Origin: Megasphaera sp.
GTDB taxonomy: Bacteria; Bacillota; Negativicutes; Veillonellales; Megasphaeraceae
DNA length: 55,481 bases
Assembly (NCBI GenBank): GCA_022486585.1
Contig: JAKVKI010000014.1
Location: 1-55,481, forward strand
Reading direction: 5' to 3'
Below the pieces are notes generated by a model, which was not told where the DNA came from, did not search any database, and saw only the letters and a program-made list of their open reading frames with translations. Numbering within the stretch: position 1 is the stretch's first letter; every line of letters starts with the position of its first letter. Of this stretch, positions 1 to 8,243 are shown one piece after another. The position numbers and the translations under genes are program-made.

Positions 1-22
1 CATATAATGAGGAGTGATTTTC

Positions 23-967
23 GTGGAACCTAAACGCTCATTTCCGATACCTGTCAATTATTTCAGTATTTCCCTTGGCCTTCTCAGTTTAGGTCTGGCA
101 TGGCGGAGTGCTGCTGCTATGCTTAACATGCCGCTGGCAGCTGGCAATATTCTCTTAGCTGCAGGGGGCATTAGTTGGACGTTGTTTGTACTTATTTATA
201 TTTATAAATGGATATATTGCATTGAAAGTGCCCGTCTTGAACTGCACAATACGGTTCAATGTTGTTTTATCAGCTTGATCCCTATTACGACCATTCTCAT
301 GGGAAGTGCTTTACTGCCTTATGGGAGACTGCTTGCTCAAGTGTTTATTTTTACCGGTATTTTAGGTGCACTACTTTTTGCAGCCTATCGTTCGGCCGGG
401 CTTTGGCGCGGGACCCATGTTTTTGATGCGACTACGCCTGTCATTTATTTGCCGACCGTTGCTGCAAGTTTTGCCAGTGCCAGTGCGTTAGGAGCATTGG
501 GGCTTCCCGAATGGGGATTACTTTTTATTGGTGCCGGATTTTTTTCCTGGCTGAGTCTTGAACCTGCTGTTCTGCAGCGCCTTCGTACAGGTAACGTTCT
601 GCCTCCAGCGCTTCGCGGTGTCATGGGGATACAACTTGCGCCACCTTTTGTAGGCTGTGCGGCGTATCTTGCTGTGAACGGTGGAGAAATCGATGTATTG
701 GTCAAACTTTTGCTAGGGTATGGTATATTGACCTTCCTTTTTCTAGGACGCCTTGTGTTTTGGATTTTAGAAAAAGGGTTTACCGTTTCTCTTTGGGCAT
801 TTTCTTTTGGATTAGGATCCATGGTTGCCATTGGTGTGTGGCTGCAAATCAGTGACACGTATCTGGCAGGCTTGGGCAGTGTGTTGTTTTGGCTTGGTAC
901 CGTTCTTATTGGGAGCATGATTCTTTGTACGCTTCGCATGATTTGGCAAGGGCGGTTTTTGAATTAA
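23..967 (+). CDS. TehA/TDT-family carrier (tellurite-resistance/dicarboxylate transporter type)
   Basis: Integral membrane protein of 314 residues with about ten hydrophobic segments and almost no soluble loops, matching the size of the TDT family (TehA, malate permease, SLAC1-like channels). The N-terminal pattern, a basic-proline stretch followed by YFSISLGLLSLGLAWR, resembles the FxIxLGxxGLxxxW start of this family. Transport of a small anion or dicarboxylate across the cytoplasmic membrane is inferred; the substrate cannot be read from sequence. A GTG at 23 is chosen over the GTG at 14 because GAGGAG at 9-14 sits 8 nt upstream. The promoter lies outside the window. The gene ends at a bidirectional terminator facing the tRNA operon. 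Confidence 0.8.
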   Translation: MEPKRSFPIPVNYFSISLGLLSLGLAWRSAAAMLNMPLAAGNILLAAGGISWTLFVLIYIYKWIYCIESARLELHNTVQCCFISLIPITTILMGSALLPYGRLLAQVFIFTGILGALLFAAYRSAGLWRGTHVFDATTPVIYLPTVAASFASASALGALGLPEWGLLFIGAGFFSWLSLEPAVLQRLRTGNVLPPALRGVMGIQLAPPFVGCAAYLAVNGGEIDVLVKLLLGYGILTFLFLGRLVFWILEKGFTVSLWAFSFGLGSMVAIGVWLQISDTYLAGLGSVLFWLGTVLIGSMILCTLRMIWQGRFLN

Positions 968-1012
968 AATTTCATCATTACAATGTAAAGAGTATCACAG
1001 GGTATGATAAAA

Positions 1013-1048
1013 AACAGGCGAATGTCTTGTGACATTCGCCTGTTTTTT
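1013..1048. terminator. Bidirectional rho-independent terminator between tehA-like gene and tRNA operon
   Basis: A 14-bp perfect stem (1013-1026 with 1031-1044) has a TTGT loop. A T-run follows on the plus strand and the A-run at 1008-1014 supplies a T-run on the minus strand. It can stop both the carrier gene and the converging tRNA transcript. Confidence 0.9.
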
Positions 1049-1051
1049 ACG

Positions 1052-1128
1052 TGGTGACCCAGTAGGGATTCGAACCCTAGACCCACAGCTTAGAAGGCTG
1101 TTGCTCTATCCAGCTGAGCTACTGAGTC
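1052..1128 (-). tRNA. tRNA-Arg (anticodon TCT)
   Basis: Reading the minus strand gives a full cloverleaf. The acceptor GACTCAG pairs with CTGGGTC allowing one G-T pair, the anticodon stem-loop is ACAGC-CTTCTAA-GCTGT with TCT at positions 34-36, the T-loop is GGTTCGAATCC, and an A discriminator is followed by encoded CCA. The gene is 77 nt and is the last of three tRNAs in one minus-strand unit. Confidence 0.96.
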
Positions 1129-1140
1129 ATAATAAAAAAA

Positions 1141-1214
1141 TGGAGCGGGTGATGGGAATCGAACCCACATAACCAGCTTGGAAGGCTGGCGCTCTACCAC
1201 TGAGCTACACCCGC
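1141..1214 (-). tRNA. tRNA-Gly (anticodon TCC)
   Basis: The minus strand folds as a 74-nt tRNA. The acceptor GCGGGTG pairs with CACCCGC, the anticodon stem-loop CCAGC-CTTCCAA-GCTGG gives anticodon TCC, the T-arm contains GGTTCGATTCC, and CCA is encoded. It lies 12 nt upstream of tRNA-Arg in the same operon. Confidence 0.96.
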
Positions 1215-1229
1215 ATACACGATATTATT

Positions 1230-1306
1230 TGGTCGGAGCAGCAGGATTCGAACCTGCGACCCCCTGGTCCCAAGCCAGGTGCGCTACCAAACTGCGCTAT
1301 GCCCCG
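1230..1306 (-). tRNA. tRNA-Pro (anticodon TGG)
   Basis: First gene of the minus-strand tRNA operon. The acceptor CGGGGCA pairs with TGCTCCG with one G-T pair, the anticodon stem-loop is CCTGG-CTTGGGA-CCAGG with TGG at 34-36, the T-arm carries GGTTCGAATCC, and the gene ends in encoded ACCA. Length is 77 nt. Confidence 0.96.
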
Positions 1307-1318
1307 CCAACAAAAAAT

Positions 1319-1347
1319 ATTATACCGTGATTGACTGTATTTGTCAA
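1319..1347 (-). promoter_or_regulatory. Consensus housekeeping promoter of the tRNA operon
   Basis: On the minus strand TTGACA (1342-1347) is followed by a 17-bp spacer and TATAAT (1319-1324), a perfect sigma-70/A match. The -10 lies about 12 bp upstream of the tRNA-Pro 5' end, as expected for a strong stable-RNA promoter. Confidence 0.92.
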
Positions 1348-1457
1348 TATACTTTTATATATTGCTTGTATTTGTCGAAATGTTATGGTCAAGCTGTCTT
1401 TATGACCGGAAGACGTTGATTTTTTTGAGAAAAACGGTAAAAGTACATCTGTTCATC

Positions 1458-1486
1458 TTGACAAAACAAAAGTACAATGTTAAAAT
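1458..1486 (+). promoter_or_regulatory. Promoter upstream of the flavodoxin-cobalamin cluster
   Basis: TTGACA (1458-1463), a 17-bp spacer and TAAAAT (1481-1486) sit about 80 bp upstream of the flavodoxin-like start. It is the only strong promoter seen before cobQ, so it may drive the cluster. I see no cobalamin riboswitch (no B12-box-like element) between here and cobQ. Confidence 0.75.
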
Positions 1487-1567
1487 TTTCACAAGATATA
1501 AAATATGCATGATAATATTGCTAAAATAGCATTGATTTAGTGGAGCCAAAAAGGATAGGTGCATATA

Positions 1568-1993
1568 ATGAAATATATTGTATTGTATTCTAGTCAAACT
1601 GGGCTGACGAAAAAAATAGCCCATGCCATTGCCAGTGTATTGCCAAAAGAGACGCCCTGTTTGCCTATACTGCAGATGCCGTCGGATATTGCTTCCTATG
1701 ATTGTTTATTTTTAGGCTGCTGGATGAGGTCAGATGAACCAGACAAAGTCGCAGAAGCGGTGCTGCGGCGTATTCAAAACGGCCATGTAGCGTTATTTGT
1801 ATCTCTCCATGGCGATCTCTTTTCTGATGAAACGTCGAAACGACTGCATAATGTCATTGAAGAACTTCCGAGGGGAACCGTTGTAGATGGTACTTTTATT
1901 ACCTCCATTGAAGATGATTTCATTCCTGATGATCGTAATTTGGAATTCGCCAGGACCTTTGCTGAAAATACGATGGATCGCCTGGAGCGCTGA
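1568..1993 (+). CDS. Flavodoxin-like protein
   Basis: A 141-residue flavodoxin-fold protein. The N-terminal strand plus loop SSQTGLTKKIA is the FMN-phosphate-binding loop of flavodoxins, and the GCWMRSDEPD and SLHGD segments occupy the positions of the isoalloxazine-contact loops. It probably carries electrons with bound FMN in the cytoplasm. The ATG at 1568 is preferred over the upstream in-frame GTG (1559), which has no fitting ribosome binding site. The gene precedes cobQ by about 90 bp on the same strand, so a link to cobalt reduction during corrinoid adenosylation is possible. That is inference from position only. It is shorter than many flavodoxins but looks complete. Confidence 0.8.
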   Translation: MKYIVLYSSQTGLTKKIAHAIASVLPKETPCLPILQMPSDIASYDCLFLGCWMRSDEPDKVAEAVLRRIQNGHVALFVSLHGDLFSDETSKRLHNVIEELPRGTVVDGTFITSIEDDFIPDDRNLEFARTFAENTMDRLER

Positions 1994-2025
1994 TGCGAAA
2001 TAACGATTGACGAAAGGGAGCTCAT

Positions 2026-2085
2026 ATGCCTATAATTGTAGAGAATACACGCAGACTATCCTGCGCAAAGGAAGTGGCTATATAG
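2026..2085 (+). CDS. Possible 19-codon leader ORF overlapping the cobQ start
   Basis: An ATG at 2026, preceded by AAAGGGAG at a good distance, opens a frame of 19 codons (MPIIVENTRRLSCAKEVAI). Its TAG shares one base with the GTG start of cobQ (TAGTG). The strong ribosome binding site and stop-start overlap suggest translational coupling. Alternatively it is a decayed remnant or chance. I do not recognise the peptide. Confidence 0.4.
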   Translation: MPIIVENTRRLSCAKEVAI

Positions 2086-3611
2086 TGGCTCAATATATTA
2101 TGTTACAAGGCACAAGCTCTCATGTAGGCAAGAGCATTGTGGCAACGGCGCTATGCCGGATTTTTGCTCAAGAGGGCCGCAAGGTGGCGCCCTTTAAAGC
2201 GCAGAATATGGCATTGAACTCGTATGTTACCAAAGAGGGCCTGGAAATGGGACGAGCTCAGGTGGCACAGGCGGAAGCGGCTCGTCTGGAACCGCAGGTG
2301 GATATGAATCCAGTGTTGCTAAAGCCTACAGGAAACAGCTGTTCTCAAGTCATCATACAAGGTAAACCATTAGGCAACATGTCAGCCCGGGAGTATCATA
2401 CTGGATATGCCCTGACGGCGTTTACAGCTGTCAAGGATTCGCTGAAGCGATTGGCACAGCACTATGATACCATTGTCATTGAAGGAGCAGGGAGCCCGGC
2501 AGAAGTCAATCTGAAGGATCATGATATCGTCAATATGCGCGTTGCCAAGTATGTACAGGCACCGGTGCTGCTCGTAGCCGATGTCGATCGAGGCGGTTCC
2601 CTGGCAGCTGTCGTAGGGACGCTGGAACTGCTTGATGAAGACGAACGAGAGCTGGTCAAAGGCGTGATCATCAATAAATTTCGCGGTGATGTGTCGTTGT
2701 TCCGACCGGCTGTTGATTTCTTGGAACAAAAGACAGGCAAACCAGTCCTGGGAGTCGTACCCTTTATAGAAGATCTGGGCATAGATGATGAAGACTCCGT
2801 ATCTCTCGATGATAAACAGGTTGCTGACGAAGAAGGGACACTGCAGATCGCTGTCATGCAGCTGCCTAAAATCTCTAATTTCACGGATTTTGACAGCTTA
2901 GCTGCTGAACCAGATGTGTCGTTGCATTACGTGCGTCACAGTGGTGATTTGGGTCATCCTGACGTTATTATCCTGCCAGGCAGCAAGAATACGATCGAAG
3001 ACATGCAGTGGCTTCGTAGCGAGGGCTGGGAGGATAGAATCAACGAAGCATTGGCGCAGGGAATCCCCGTTATCGGTATTTGCGGCGGCTATCAAATGCT
3101 GGGTCGTACTATATCGGATCCGCAGCACAGTGAGTCGGCGGACGGATCCGTGGCGGCACTGGGGTTGCTGGATATGACGACGACTTTTGCTGCAGGAAAA
3201 TTGACATCACAAATAAAGGCTTCGTGTACGGCTTTGCCATTTTTGGGGCAGTCCATTACAGCGGATTCTCTTACAGGCTATGAAATCCATATGGGCCAGT
3301 CTGTAAGCCATAGCGGCGCACAGCCTATCAGGGTGACCCAACGGTTCGGACGGCCCTGTCAGGACGTCAGCAGTACGGCCCGTAATGATGGACTCGTATG
3401 GGGCACGTATATACACGGGATTTTCGATAACGATATGTTCCGGCGAGCTGTCCTCAATGCACTGCGGATACATAAAGGCTGGCAGCCCATAGGAGAGACG
3501 TATAATTTCTATAGGGAAAAGGAAAAAAGTTATGATCGATTGGCGCAGGTCGTGCAGCAGCATCTGCGTATGGAGTTGCTGCATCGTATCATGGGTGGTG
3601 GCGAATCATGA
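2085..3611 (+). CDS. cobQ: Cobyric acid synthase (CobQ/CbiP)
   Basis: Amidates the b, d, e and g side chains of adenosylcobyrinic acid a,c-diamide using glutamine and ATP, a cytosolic step of cobalamin synthesis. The N-terminal synthetase domain begins with the P-loop GTSSHVGKS (residues 9-17). The C-terminal class I glutamine amidotransferase domain shows the nucleophile region ICGGYQMLG and the histidine segment GTYIHGIFDN. At 508 residues it has the normal family length. The GTG at 2085 is chosen because the protein then starts right before the conserved MLQGTSSHVGKS; the upstream in-frame TTG at 2007 would add an unrelated tail. Its TGA overlaps the cbiB ATG (ATGA). Confidence 0.96.
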   Translation: MAQYIMLQGTSSHVGKSIVATALCRIFAQEGRKVAPFKAQNMALNSYVTKEGLEMGRAQVAQAEAARLEPQVDMNPVLLKPTGNSCSQVIIQGKPLGNMSAREYHTGYALTAFTAVKDSLKRLAQHYDTIVIEGAGSPAEVNLKDHDIVNMRVAKYVQAPVLLVADVDRGGSLAAVVGTLELLDEDERELVKGVIINKFRGDVSLFRPAVDFLEQKTGKPVLGVVPFIEDLGIDDEDSVSLDDKQVADEEGTLQIAVMQLPKISNFTDFDSLAAEPDVSLHYVRHSGDLGHPDVIILPGSKNTIEDMQWLRSEGWEDRINEALAQGIPVIGICGGYQMLGRTISDPQHSESADGSVAALGLLDMTTTFAAGKLTSQIKASCTALPFLGQSITADSLTGYEIHMGQSVSHSGAQPIRVTQRFGRPCQDVSSTARNDGLVWGTYIHGIFDNDMFRRAVLNALRIHKGWQPIGETYNFYREKEKSYDRLAQVVQQHLRMELLHRIMGGGES

Positions 3612-4567
3612 TCTCAACGGTTTTGGCGTTCATTATGGACACGATATTAGGTGATCCGCGCAGCCGCCTTCATCCAGTCGCGCTCATTGGCTCCGGCATC
3701 GGCTTTATGGAAAAGGTGTTTTACAATAGCCGCGCATCGCAGGGAGCGCAGCTGGCAGGAGGATTTTTTGTCGTCGCCATCGTGCTGCTGTTCGTCTATG
3801 ATGTGACCATGGCTATTATTGTGGCATTGGACTACATACATAACCTATATATTGTTTTATTGATCAAAGGGCTGTTATTATCTTTTTTGATTTGTCCGCG
3901 CAGTTTAGCCAAGGCAGGAAATGAGATTTATTACTACCTCGTCCATCATTATATCCATATTGCCAGGACGAAATTGAGCTGGATCGTAGGCCGTGATACA
4001 GAAAATTTGGATCAGCCGGAAATCGTCAGAGCGACGGTAGAGACGATTGCTGAGAACACCATCGATGGGATCGTATCTCCTTTATTCTTCTTTGCAATCG
4101 GTGGTCTGCCGTTGGCGGCCATGTATAAGGCGGCGAATACGATGGATTCGATGATCGCTTATAAGAACGAGCGCTATCTCTATTTTGGCCGTGTAGCGGC
4201 CAGGGTCGATGACCTGCTCAATTTCATCCCGGCCCGTCTTAGTGCGTTATTATTCATTATCGTGGCCTTTGTGCTGCCATATAAGGGACGTAAGGCTGTT
4301 GCCATGATGTGGCGTGATGCCCATAAGCACCCTAGTCCGAATGGCGGCTATGGTGAAGCGACGGTTGCAGGCGCCTTGGGCATTCGGTTGGGTGGTCACA
4401 ATAGCTATTTTGGCAAGGATACATTCCGGGCCTATATGGGTGATCCTATCCATCCTTTGGAACCGCGTCATATTCATTCAGCTATTGTGCTGATGTATGG
4501 GGTGACCGTACTGGCTGTTGTAGCCACAGCCATATGTCGCGGCATACTTGCCGGCTTATGGAGCTGA
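3608..4567 (+). CDS. cbiB: Adenosylcobinamide-phosphate synthase (CbiB)
   Basis: A membrane protein of 319 residues that joins adenosylcobyric acid to (R)-1-amino-2-propanol phosphate, closing the aminopropanol arm of the nucleotide loop. The N-terminus has the family signature GDPxSRLHPVxLIG, and hydrophobic segments are spread across the protein. The motifs ETIAENTIDGIVSPLFFFAIGG and SPNGGYGEATVAGALGIRLGG are characteristic of CbiB/CobD-type synthases. The start overlaps the cobQ stop and the end overlaps the next gene, so the block is a tightly coupled operon. CobD, two genes downstream, makes its phosphorylated substrate. Confidence 0.96.
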   Translation: MISTVLAFIMDTILGDPRSRLHPVALIGSGIGFMEKVFYNSRASQGAQLAGGFFVVAIVLLFVYDVTMAIIVALDYIHNLYIVLLIKGLLLSFLICPRSLAKAGNEIYYYLVHHYIHIARTKLSWIVGRDTENLDQPEIVRATVETIAENTIDGIVSPLFFFAIGGLPLAAMYKAANTMDSMIAYKNERYLYFGRVAARVDDLLNFIPARLSALLFIIVAFVLPYKGRKAVAMMWRDAHKHPSPNGGYGEATVAGALGIRLGGHNSYFGKDTFRAYMGDPIHPLEPRHIHSAIVLMYGVTVLAVVATAICRGILAGLWS

Positions 4568-5415
4568 CCGTCCGCGTTCCCGGTTCCTGTGGAGAGCTGG
4601 TTCAGGGGTATTGGCAGGGCCGTCCGTTTTTGATTACCTGCCCGATTGGCTTATATACTACTGTTACCGTTTCCAATAGCTGCCACGAACAGACAGAGCT
4701 GGGGTACAAATCACGGCGTGCCTTGCAGGCCGTACTGGACTATCTAGGGCAGCGACAGTTTCCCTTTCATCTGCGGCTGACCTCGCAGTTGCCTAAAGGG
4801 AAGGGCATGGCCTCGAGCAGTGCTGATATGAGCGCTGTCATGATCGCTGTGGCAGCTGCTTTTGGCAGAGAATTACAGGAAGCAGAAATTGCATCGTTAG
4901 CGGCGTCTATTGAGCCGACAGACGGCGTGTTCTGCCAGGGCCTCGTAGCTATGGAACACTGTACAGGGCGTATTTTTCATCGCTATGATACGGTACCGCC
5001 TATGGCGATCGCCGTATTTGATACAGGTGGCACTGTTGATACGGTGGCCTTCCATGCTTGTCATGATGGGAGTCTGCATCACGCTGACGGTGCTGCGGCC
5101 CAGGCGTTCAGGCTGCTAAATACATCCTTGACAGCACAGACCCTTGGCAGAGCGGCTACGATGAGTTCTCTTGCCAATCAGCCTGTCTTATACAAGCCTG
5201 ATCTGGCGCACTTAGTCGATATGTGTGATGGCCTTGGTGCCGCTGGCGTTTGCAGTGCCCATAGCGGGACCGTCCTGGGCGTGTTGTTTCCGCCCTTAAC
5301 TGCGGCAAGAGATATGGCCAGGGCTGTTGATACGATCCAGACGGCATTACCAAACTTGATATATATGACGACGACGACGCTGCAAAGCGGCGGCTGGTCG
5401 GTTACCTGCATATGA
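4558..5415 (+). CDS. pduX: GHMP kinase, probable L-threonine kinase for cobalamin (PduX-like)
   Basis: A 285-residue GHMP-superfamily kinase. The first strand VRVPGSCGELVQGYWQG and the ATP loop PKGKGMASSSADMSAVM match the PduX type. GAAGVCSAHSGTVLGVLF near the C-terminus is the third GHMP motif. PduX phosphorylates L-threonine, and the product is decarboxylated by CobD, encoded next. Position between cbiB and cobD supports this. The ATG at 4558 overlaps the cbiB end by 10 bp. An in-frame ATG at 4534 would extend further into cbiB, and neither has a clear ribosome binding site, so expression probably depends on coupling. Confidence 0.88.
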   Translation: MELTVRVPGSCGELVQGYWQGRPFLITCPIGLYTTVTVSNSCHEQTELGYKSRRALQAVLDYLGQRQFPFHLRLTSQLPKGKGMASSSADMSAVMIAVAAAFGRELQEAEIASLAASIEPTDGVFCQGLVAMEHCTGRIFHRYDTVPPMAIAVFDTGGTVDTVAFHACHDGSLHHADGAAAQAFRLLNTSLTAQTLGRAATMSSLANQPVLYKPDLAHLVDMCDGLGAAGVCSAHSGTVLGVLFPPLTAARDMARAVDTIQTALPNLIYMTTTTLQSGGWSVTCI

Positions 5416-5439
5416 TACAACTAGAAAGGCTGGGAGCAT

Positions 5440-6507
5440 ATGGCACAGCATATATTTGAACATGGTGGAAATATTTATGGAGCCAGCCCTGTCGGGGGCT
5501 GGCTTGATTTTAGTGCGAATATCAATCCCCTGGGCTTGTCGGCGACGATCCGGCAAGCGGTGGCAGAACATATAGAAGGTATCGTTCATTATCCTGATCC
5601 GCAAGGGCGTCGCCTAAAGGAAGGGTTAAGTCAATATTATGATATACCTTATGAATCTATTATATTAGGAAACGGCGCAGCCGAGCTGTTCTATATCTTT
5701 TTTCATGCCTGTCGGCCGCAGCGGACGCTCCTTCCTGTGCCATCGTTCAGTGAATACGAACGGGCTGCTCGTGCTGGTAACAGCCAGGTGGAATATCTCT
5801 ATTTGTCGAGTCGCAATGGCTTTGTCATGCCGTGGCAGCAATTGCTGTCCCAGTGCCAGCACGTGGATTGCATCGTGCTTGGCAATCCCAATAATCCGAC
5901 AGGGAATTTGTTGCGTACAGGTGATATAGAAAAACTGGCAGCGAAGGCCCGTAACGAAGGGACGATGGTCCTTGTTGATGAATCGTTCCTGGATTTTCGT
6001 GAAGATAGGGAAGCCTATACGGCTATGCCGCTGGTCTCAGCTTATGATAATCTGATAGTATTGCAATCACTGACGAAATTTTATGCACTGCCAGGGTTGC
6101 GACTAGGGTTTGCTGTAGCAAGTCCGGCTGCGGTACGGCAATTGGAAATGCATAAAGATGTATGGAATGTAAATTATTTGGCGCAGGTCGCCGGTGTTGC
6201 CGCACTGAGCGATCGGTATTGGCAAGAACAGACGCGCTATTTCATCTGTACAGAAAAGAAATGGTTCTATGAGCAAGTATTGTCTATGCAGGGCTTCCAG
6301 GTATATGAGCCGTCTGTTAATTTTGTCCTTTTAAGTGTGACGAATCACAGGATGACCGCTGCTTCGCTTACGGCTATATTACGGAAACAGGGCATACTTG
6401 TTCGTGATTGCTCTAATTATCCCGGCATGGATGTCTATCATATACGGACAGCTGTCCGAGAAAGAAGCGAAAATGAAAGGCTCTTGCGGGCTCTGAAAAA
6501 GGTTTGA
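5440..6507 (+). CDS. cobD: L-threonine-O-3-phosphate decarboxylase (CobD)
   Basis: A PLP-dependent fold-type I enzyme of 355 residues producing (R)-1-amino-2-propanol O-phosphate for CbiB. Visible features are HGGNIYGASPVGGWLDFSAN at the N-terminus, GNPNNPTG in the cofactor-binding region, DESFLDF, and the Schiff-base lysine in SLTKFYALPGLRLG, as in the histidinol-phosphate aminotransferase-like family to which CobD belongs. GGGAG-type ribosome binding site precedes the ATG. It is the last gene of the cluster, 24 nt after the threonine kinase. HisC is the main alternative, but the N-terminal HGGN signature and the neighbours favour CobD. Confidence 0.94.
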   Translation: MAQHIFEHGGNIYGASPVGGWLDFSANINPLGLSATIRQAVAEHIEGIVHYPDPQGRRLKEGLSQYYDIPYESIILGNGAAELFYIFFHACRPQRTLLPVPSFSEYERAARAGNSQVEYLYLSSRNGFVMPWQQLLSQCQHVDCIVLGNPNNPTGNLLRTGDIEKLAAKARNEGTMVLVDESFLDFREDREAYTAMPLVSAYDNLIVLQSLTKFYALPGLRLGFAVASPAAVRQLEMHKDVWNVNYLAQVAGVAALSDRYWQEQTRYFICTEKKWFYEQVLSMQGFQVYEPSVNFVLLSVTNHRMTAASLTAILRKQGILVRDCSNYPGMDVYHIRTAVRERSENERLLRALKKV

Positions 6508-6664
6508 ATAATTAAAATTTAATCTTGAAAAGAGGCATAACCTAGCCATTTAACGATACATAGGAGCCGTTGTTAAAAAAATCACAAATTTATTAAAATA
6601 TCATTAGAATTAGATTAGAATTGCATTAAAAATCATAAAAACAGATGATTTATTGTCATGTTTA

Positions 6665-6673
6665 TGTTACAAT
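6665..6673 (+). promoter_or_regulatory. Candidate extended -10 for brnQ
   Basis: TGTTACAAT is a reasonable extended -10 about 90 bp upstream of brnQ in an AT-rich 253-bp gap. No good -35 accompanies it. I looked for T-box and leader-peptide features in this gap and saw none. Confidence 0.35.
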
Positions 6674-6760
6674 GAAAGTGTAAATTAAATTAATTAATTT
6701 ATATCGTTTTTATTCCTTATGATTTATTGGTAAATTTGTAAACGATGGGAGGAAAGTCAT

Positions 6761-8092
6761 ATGGGAGAAAAAAGTAATGGTAGGACGATTGCGATTGGGT
6801 TAATGCTTTTCGCACTGTTCTTTGGCGCAGGGAACTTGATATTCCCGGCATCCATGGGACAAAATGCAGGCGGCAATGTATGGTGGGCTGTTTTAGGGTT
6901 CGTTATCACCGGTGTCAGCTTGCCAGTATTAGGTGTCTTGGCTATGGGTTATTCTGGCTGTAAGAATTTGGAAGAATTAGCTGGACGGGCACATCCGAAA
7001 TTTGGTCTTTTCTTTTGCGTCATCTCGTATTTAACGATTGGACCGTTCTTCGCTACACCTCGTACAGGTTCTGTATCGTATGAAATCGCTGTACGTCCTT
7101 TCTTAGGTGATGGCGGCAGCTATGCAGTTATGGTAGGATTCTTGGTTTTATTCTTTGCTATTTCGTACTGGCTTTCAGCAACACCGCAAAAGCTGGTTGA
7201 CCGTATTGGTAAGATTTTGACACCGACGTTGCTTTTTGTTATCTTGCTCTTAATCATTAAATCATTAGTAACGCCAATGGGTGAACCTCAGGCACCGACG
7301 GCACATTATGCAACGAGTACACTGGCAGCTATCCAAGGGTTCATTGATGGCTATGGTACGATGGATGCGATTGCGTCCCTGGTCTTCTCCTTGCTGGTCA
7401 TCGATGCTGTTAAAGAAGATGGCATCACTGATCCCAAAGGGATCACGAAAGAAGTGTTCAAAGCAGGTCTTATTGCTGGCGCATGCTTAGGCTTTGTTTA
7501 TATTTTCATTGCCTATTTAGGTGCAACCAGTGTTCCGGCTATTGGTATCCAGGAAACAGGCGCTCCTGTACTGTCGTTGAGTGCGATGATCCTGTTCGGT
7601 AATATCGGTGCTGTTATTTTGGCAGTTATCGTATTGCTGGCTTGCTTATCTACCAGTGTTGGTCTGATCACATCTAATGCTGTATATTTCAATGACCTTA
7701 TCGGCCATTTGAGCTATAAACAATGGGTCGCCGTATTTACATTGATTTCCTTCGGCGTCGCACTGTTCGGATTGAAGACGATTATCGTTGCGGCTATTCC
7801 GGTATTGATGTTCATCTATCCGTTGATTATTTCGACAATCATCTTGACGTTCCTGCATAATTCCTTTGGCGGACGTCAATGTGTATGGGCCTGGACTACG
7901 GCACTGACCTTTATTCCGGCCTTGGTAACAGGATTACAGACCGCAGGCATCCCGTTAGGTGCTGTCGATACATTCTTCAATAACGTCGTACCGCTGCAGG
8001 CATATGGCATGAGCTGGGTTACTTTCACCATTGTCGGCTTGATTATCGGCGTGATTTGGAAGGCTGTCGTACCTTCGAAAAATGTTGCGTAA
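6761..8092 (+). CDS. brnQ: Branched-chain amino acid:cation symporter (BrnQ/LIVCS)
   Basis: A membrane carrier of 443 residues with about twelve transmembrane segments, importing leucine, isoleucine or valine with Na+ or H+. The N-terminal block LFALFFGAGNLIFPASMGQNAG is the hallmark of the LIVCS family, and TIGPFFATPRTGSVSYEIAVRP is the second conserved block. The ribosome binding site GGGAGGAAAG precedes the ATG at good spacing. It stands alone between an AT-rich gap and its own terminator. Confidence 0.95.
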   Translation: MGEKSNGRTIAIGLMLFALFFGAGNLIFPASMGQNAGGNVWWAVLGFVITGVSLPVLGVLAMGYSGCKNLEELAGRAHPKFGLFFCVISYLTIGPFFATPRTGSVSYEIAVRPFLGDGGSYAVMVGFLVLFFAISYWLSATPQKLVDRIGKILTPTLLFVILLLIIKSLVTPMGEPQAPTAHYATSTLAAIQGFIDGYGTMDAIASLVFSLLVIDAVKEDGITDPKGITKEVFKAGLIAGACLGFVYIFIAYLGATSVPAIGIQETGAPVLSLSAMILFGNIGAVILAVIVLLACLSTSVGLITSNAVYFNDLIGHLSYKQWVAVFTLISFGVALFGLKTIIVAAIPVLMFIYPLIISTIILTFLHNSFGGRQCVWAWTTALTFIPALVTGLQTAGIPLGAVDTFFNNVVPLQAYGMSWVTFTIVGLIIGVIWKAVVPSKNVA

Positions 8093-8125
8093 GCTCTAGT
8101 AGTTCTAATAATTAAATAGCACTAT

Positions 8126-8173
8126 ATGCCCCAACGATGTGGCTAAACCAGCCGCCATCATTGGGGCATTTTT
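8126..8173 (+). terminator. Rho-independent terminator of brnQ
   Basis: The arms ATGCCCCAACGATG.. (from 8126) and ..CATCATTGGGGCAT (to 8169) pair through an imperfect stem extended by GGCT/AGCC around an AAACC loop. TTTTT follows. Confidence 0.85.
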
Positions 8174-8204
8174 GTGCACGGCAGAAGCCAAACGTATCAG
8201 AACG

Positions 8205-8213
8205 TGGTATAAT
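8205..8213 (+). promoter_or_regulatory. Extended -10 promoter of the amidase gene
   Basis: TGGTATAAT is a perfect -10 with the extended TG element, 30 bp upstream of the amidase ATG and just after the brnQ terminator. The -35 region is poor. Confidence 0.6.
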
Positions 8214-8243
8214 AAATGTGTTTTTGGAAAAGAAGGGATACAC

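Noticed and set aside
445-939. 164-codon ORF antisense to the TehA-like gene
   Set aside because: Low-complexity, Arg/Pro/Asn-rich composition with no ribosome binding site, and fully inside a strong membrane-protein gene; it is a reading-frame shadow.
1341-1624. Two short ORFs in the AT-rich gap (plus and minus strands)
   Set aside because: They overlap promoters and lack ribosome binding sites; composition is that of AT-rich noncoding DNA.
1994-2084. Cobalamin riboswitch upstream of cobQ
   Set aside because: The gap is too short and no B12-box-like core is seen; only the short leader ORF is present.
6508-6760. T-box or attenuator before brnQ
   Set aside because: No T-box consensus, specifier-loop structure or terminator hairpin was seen in this gap.
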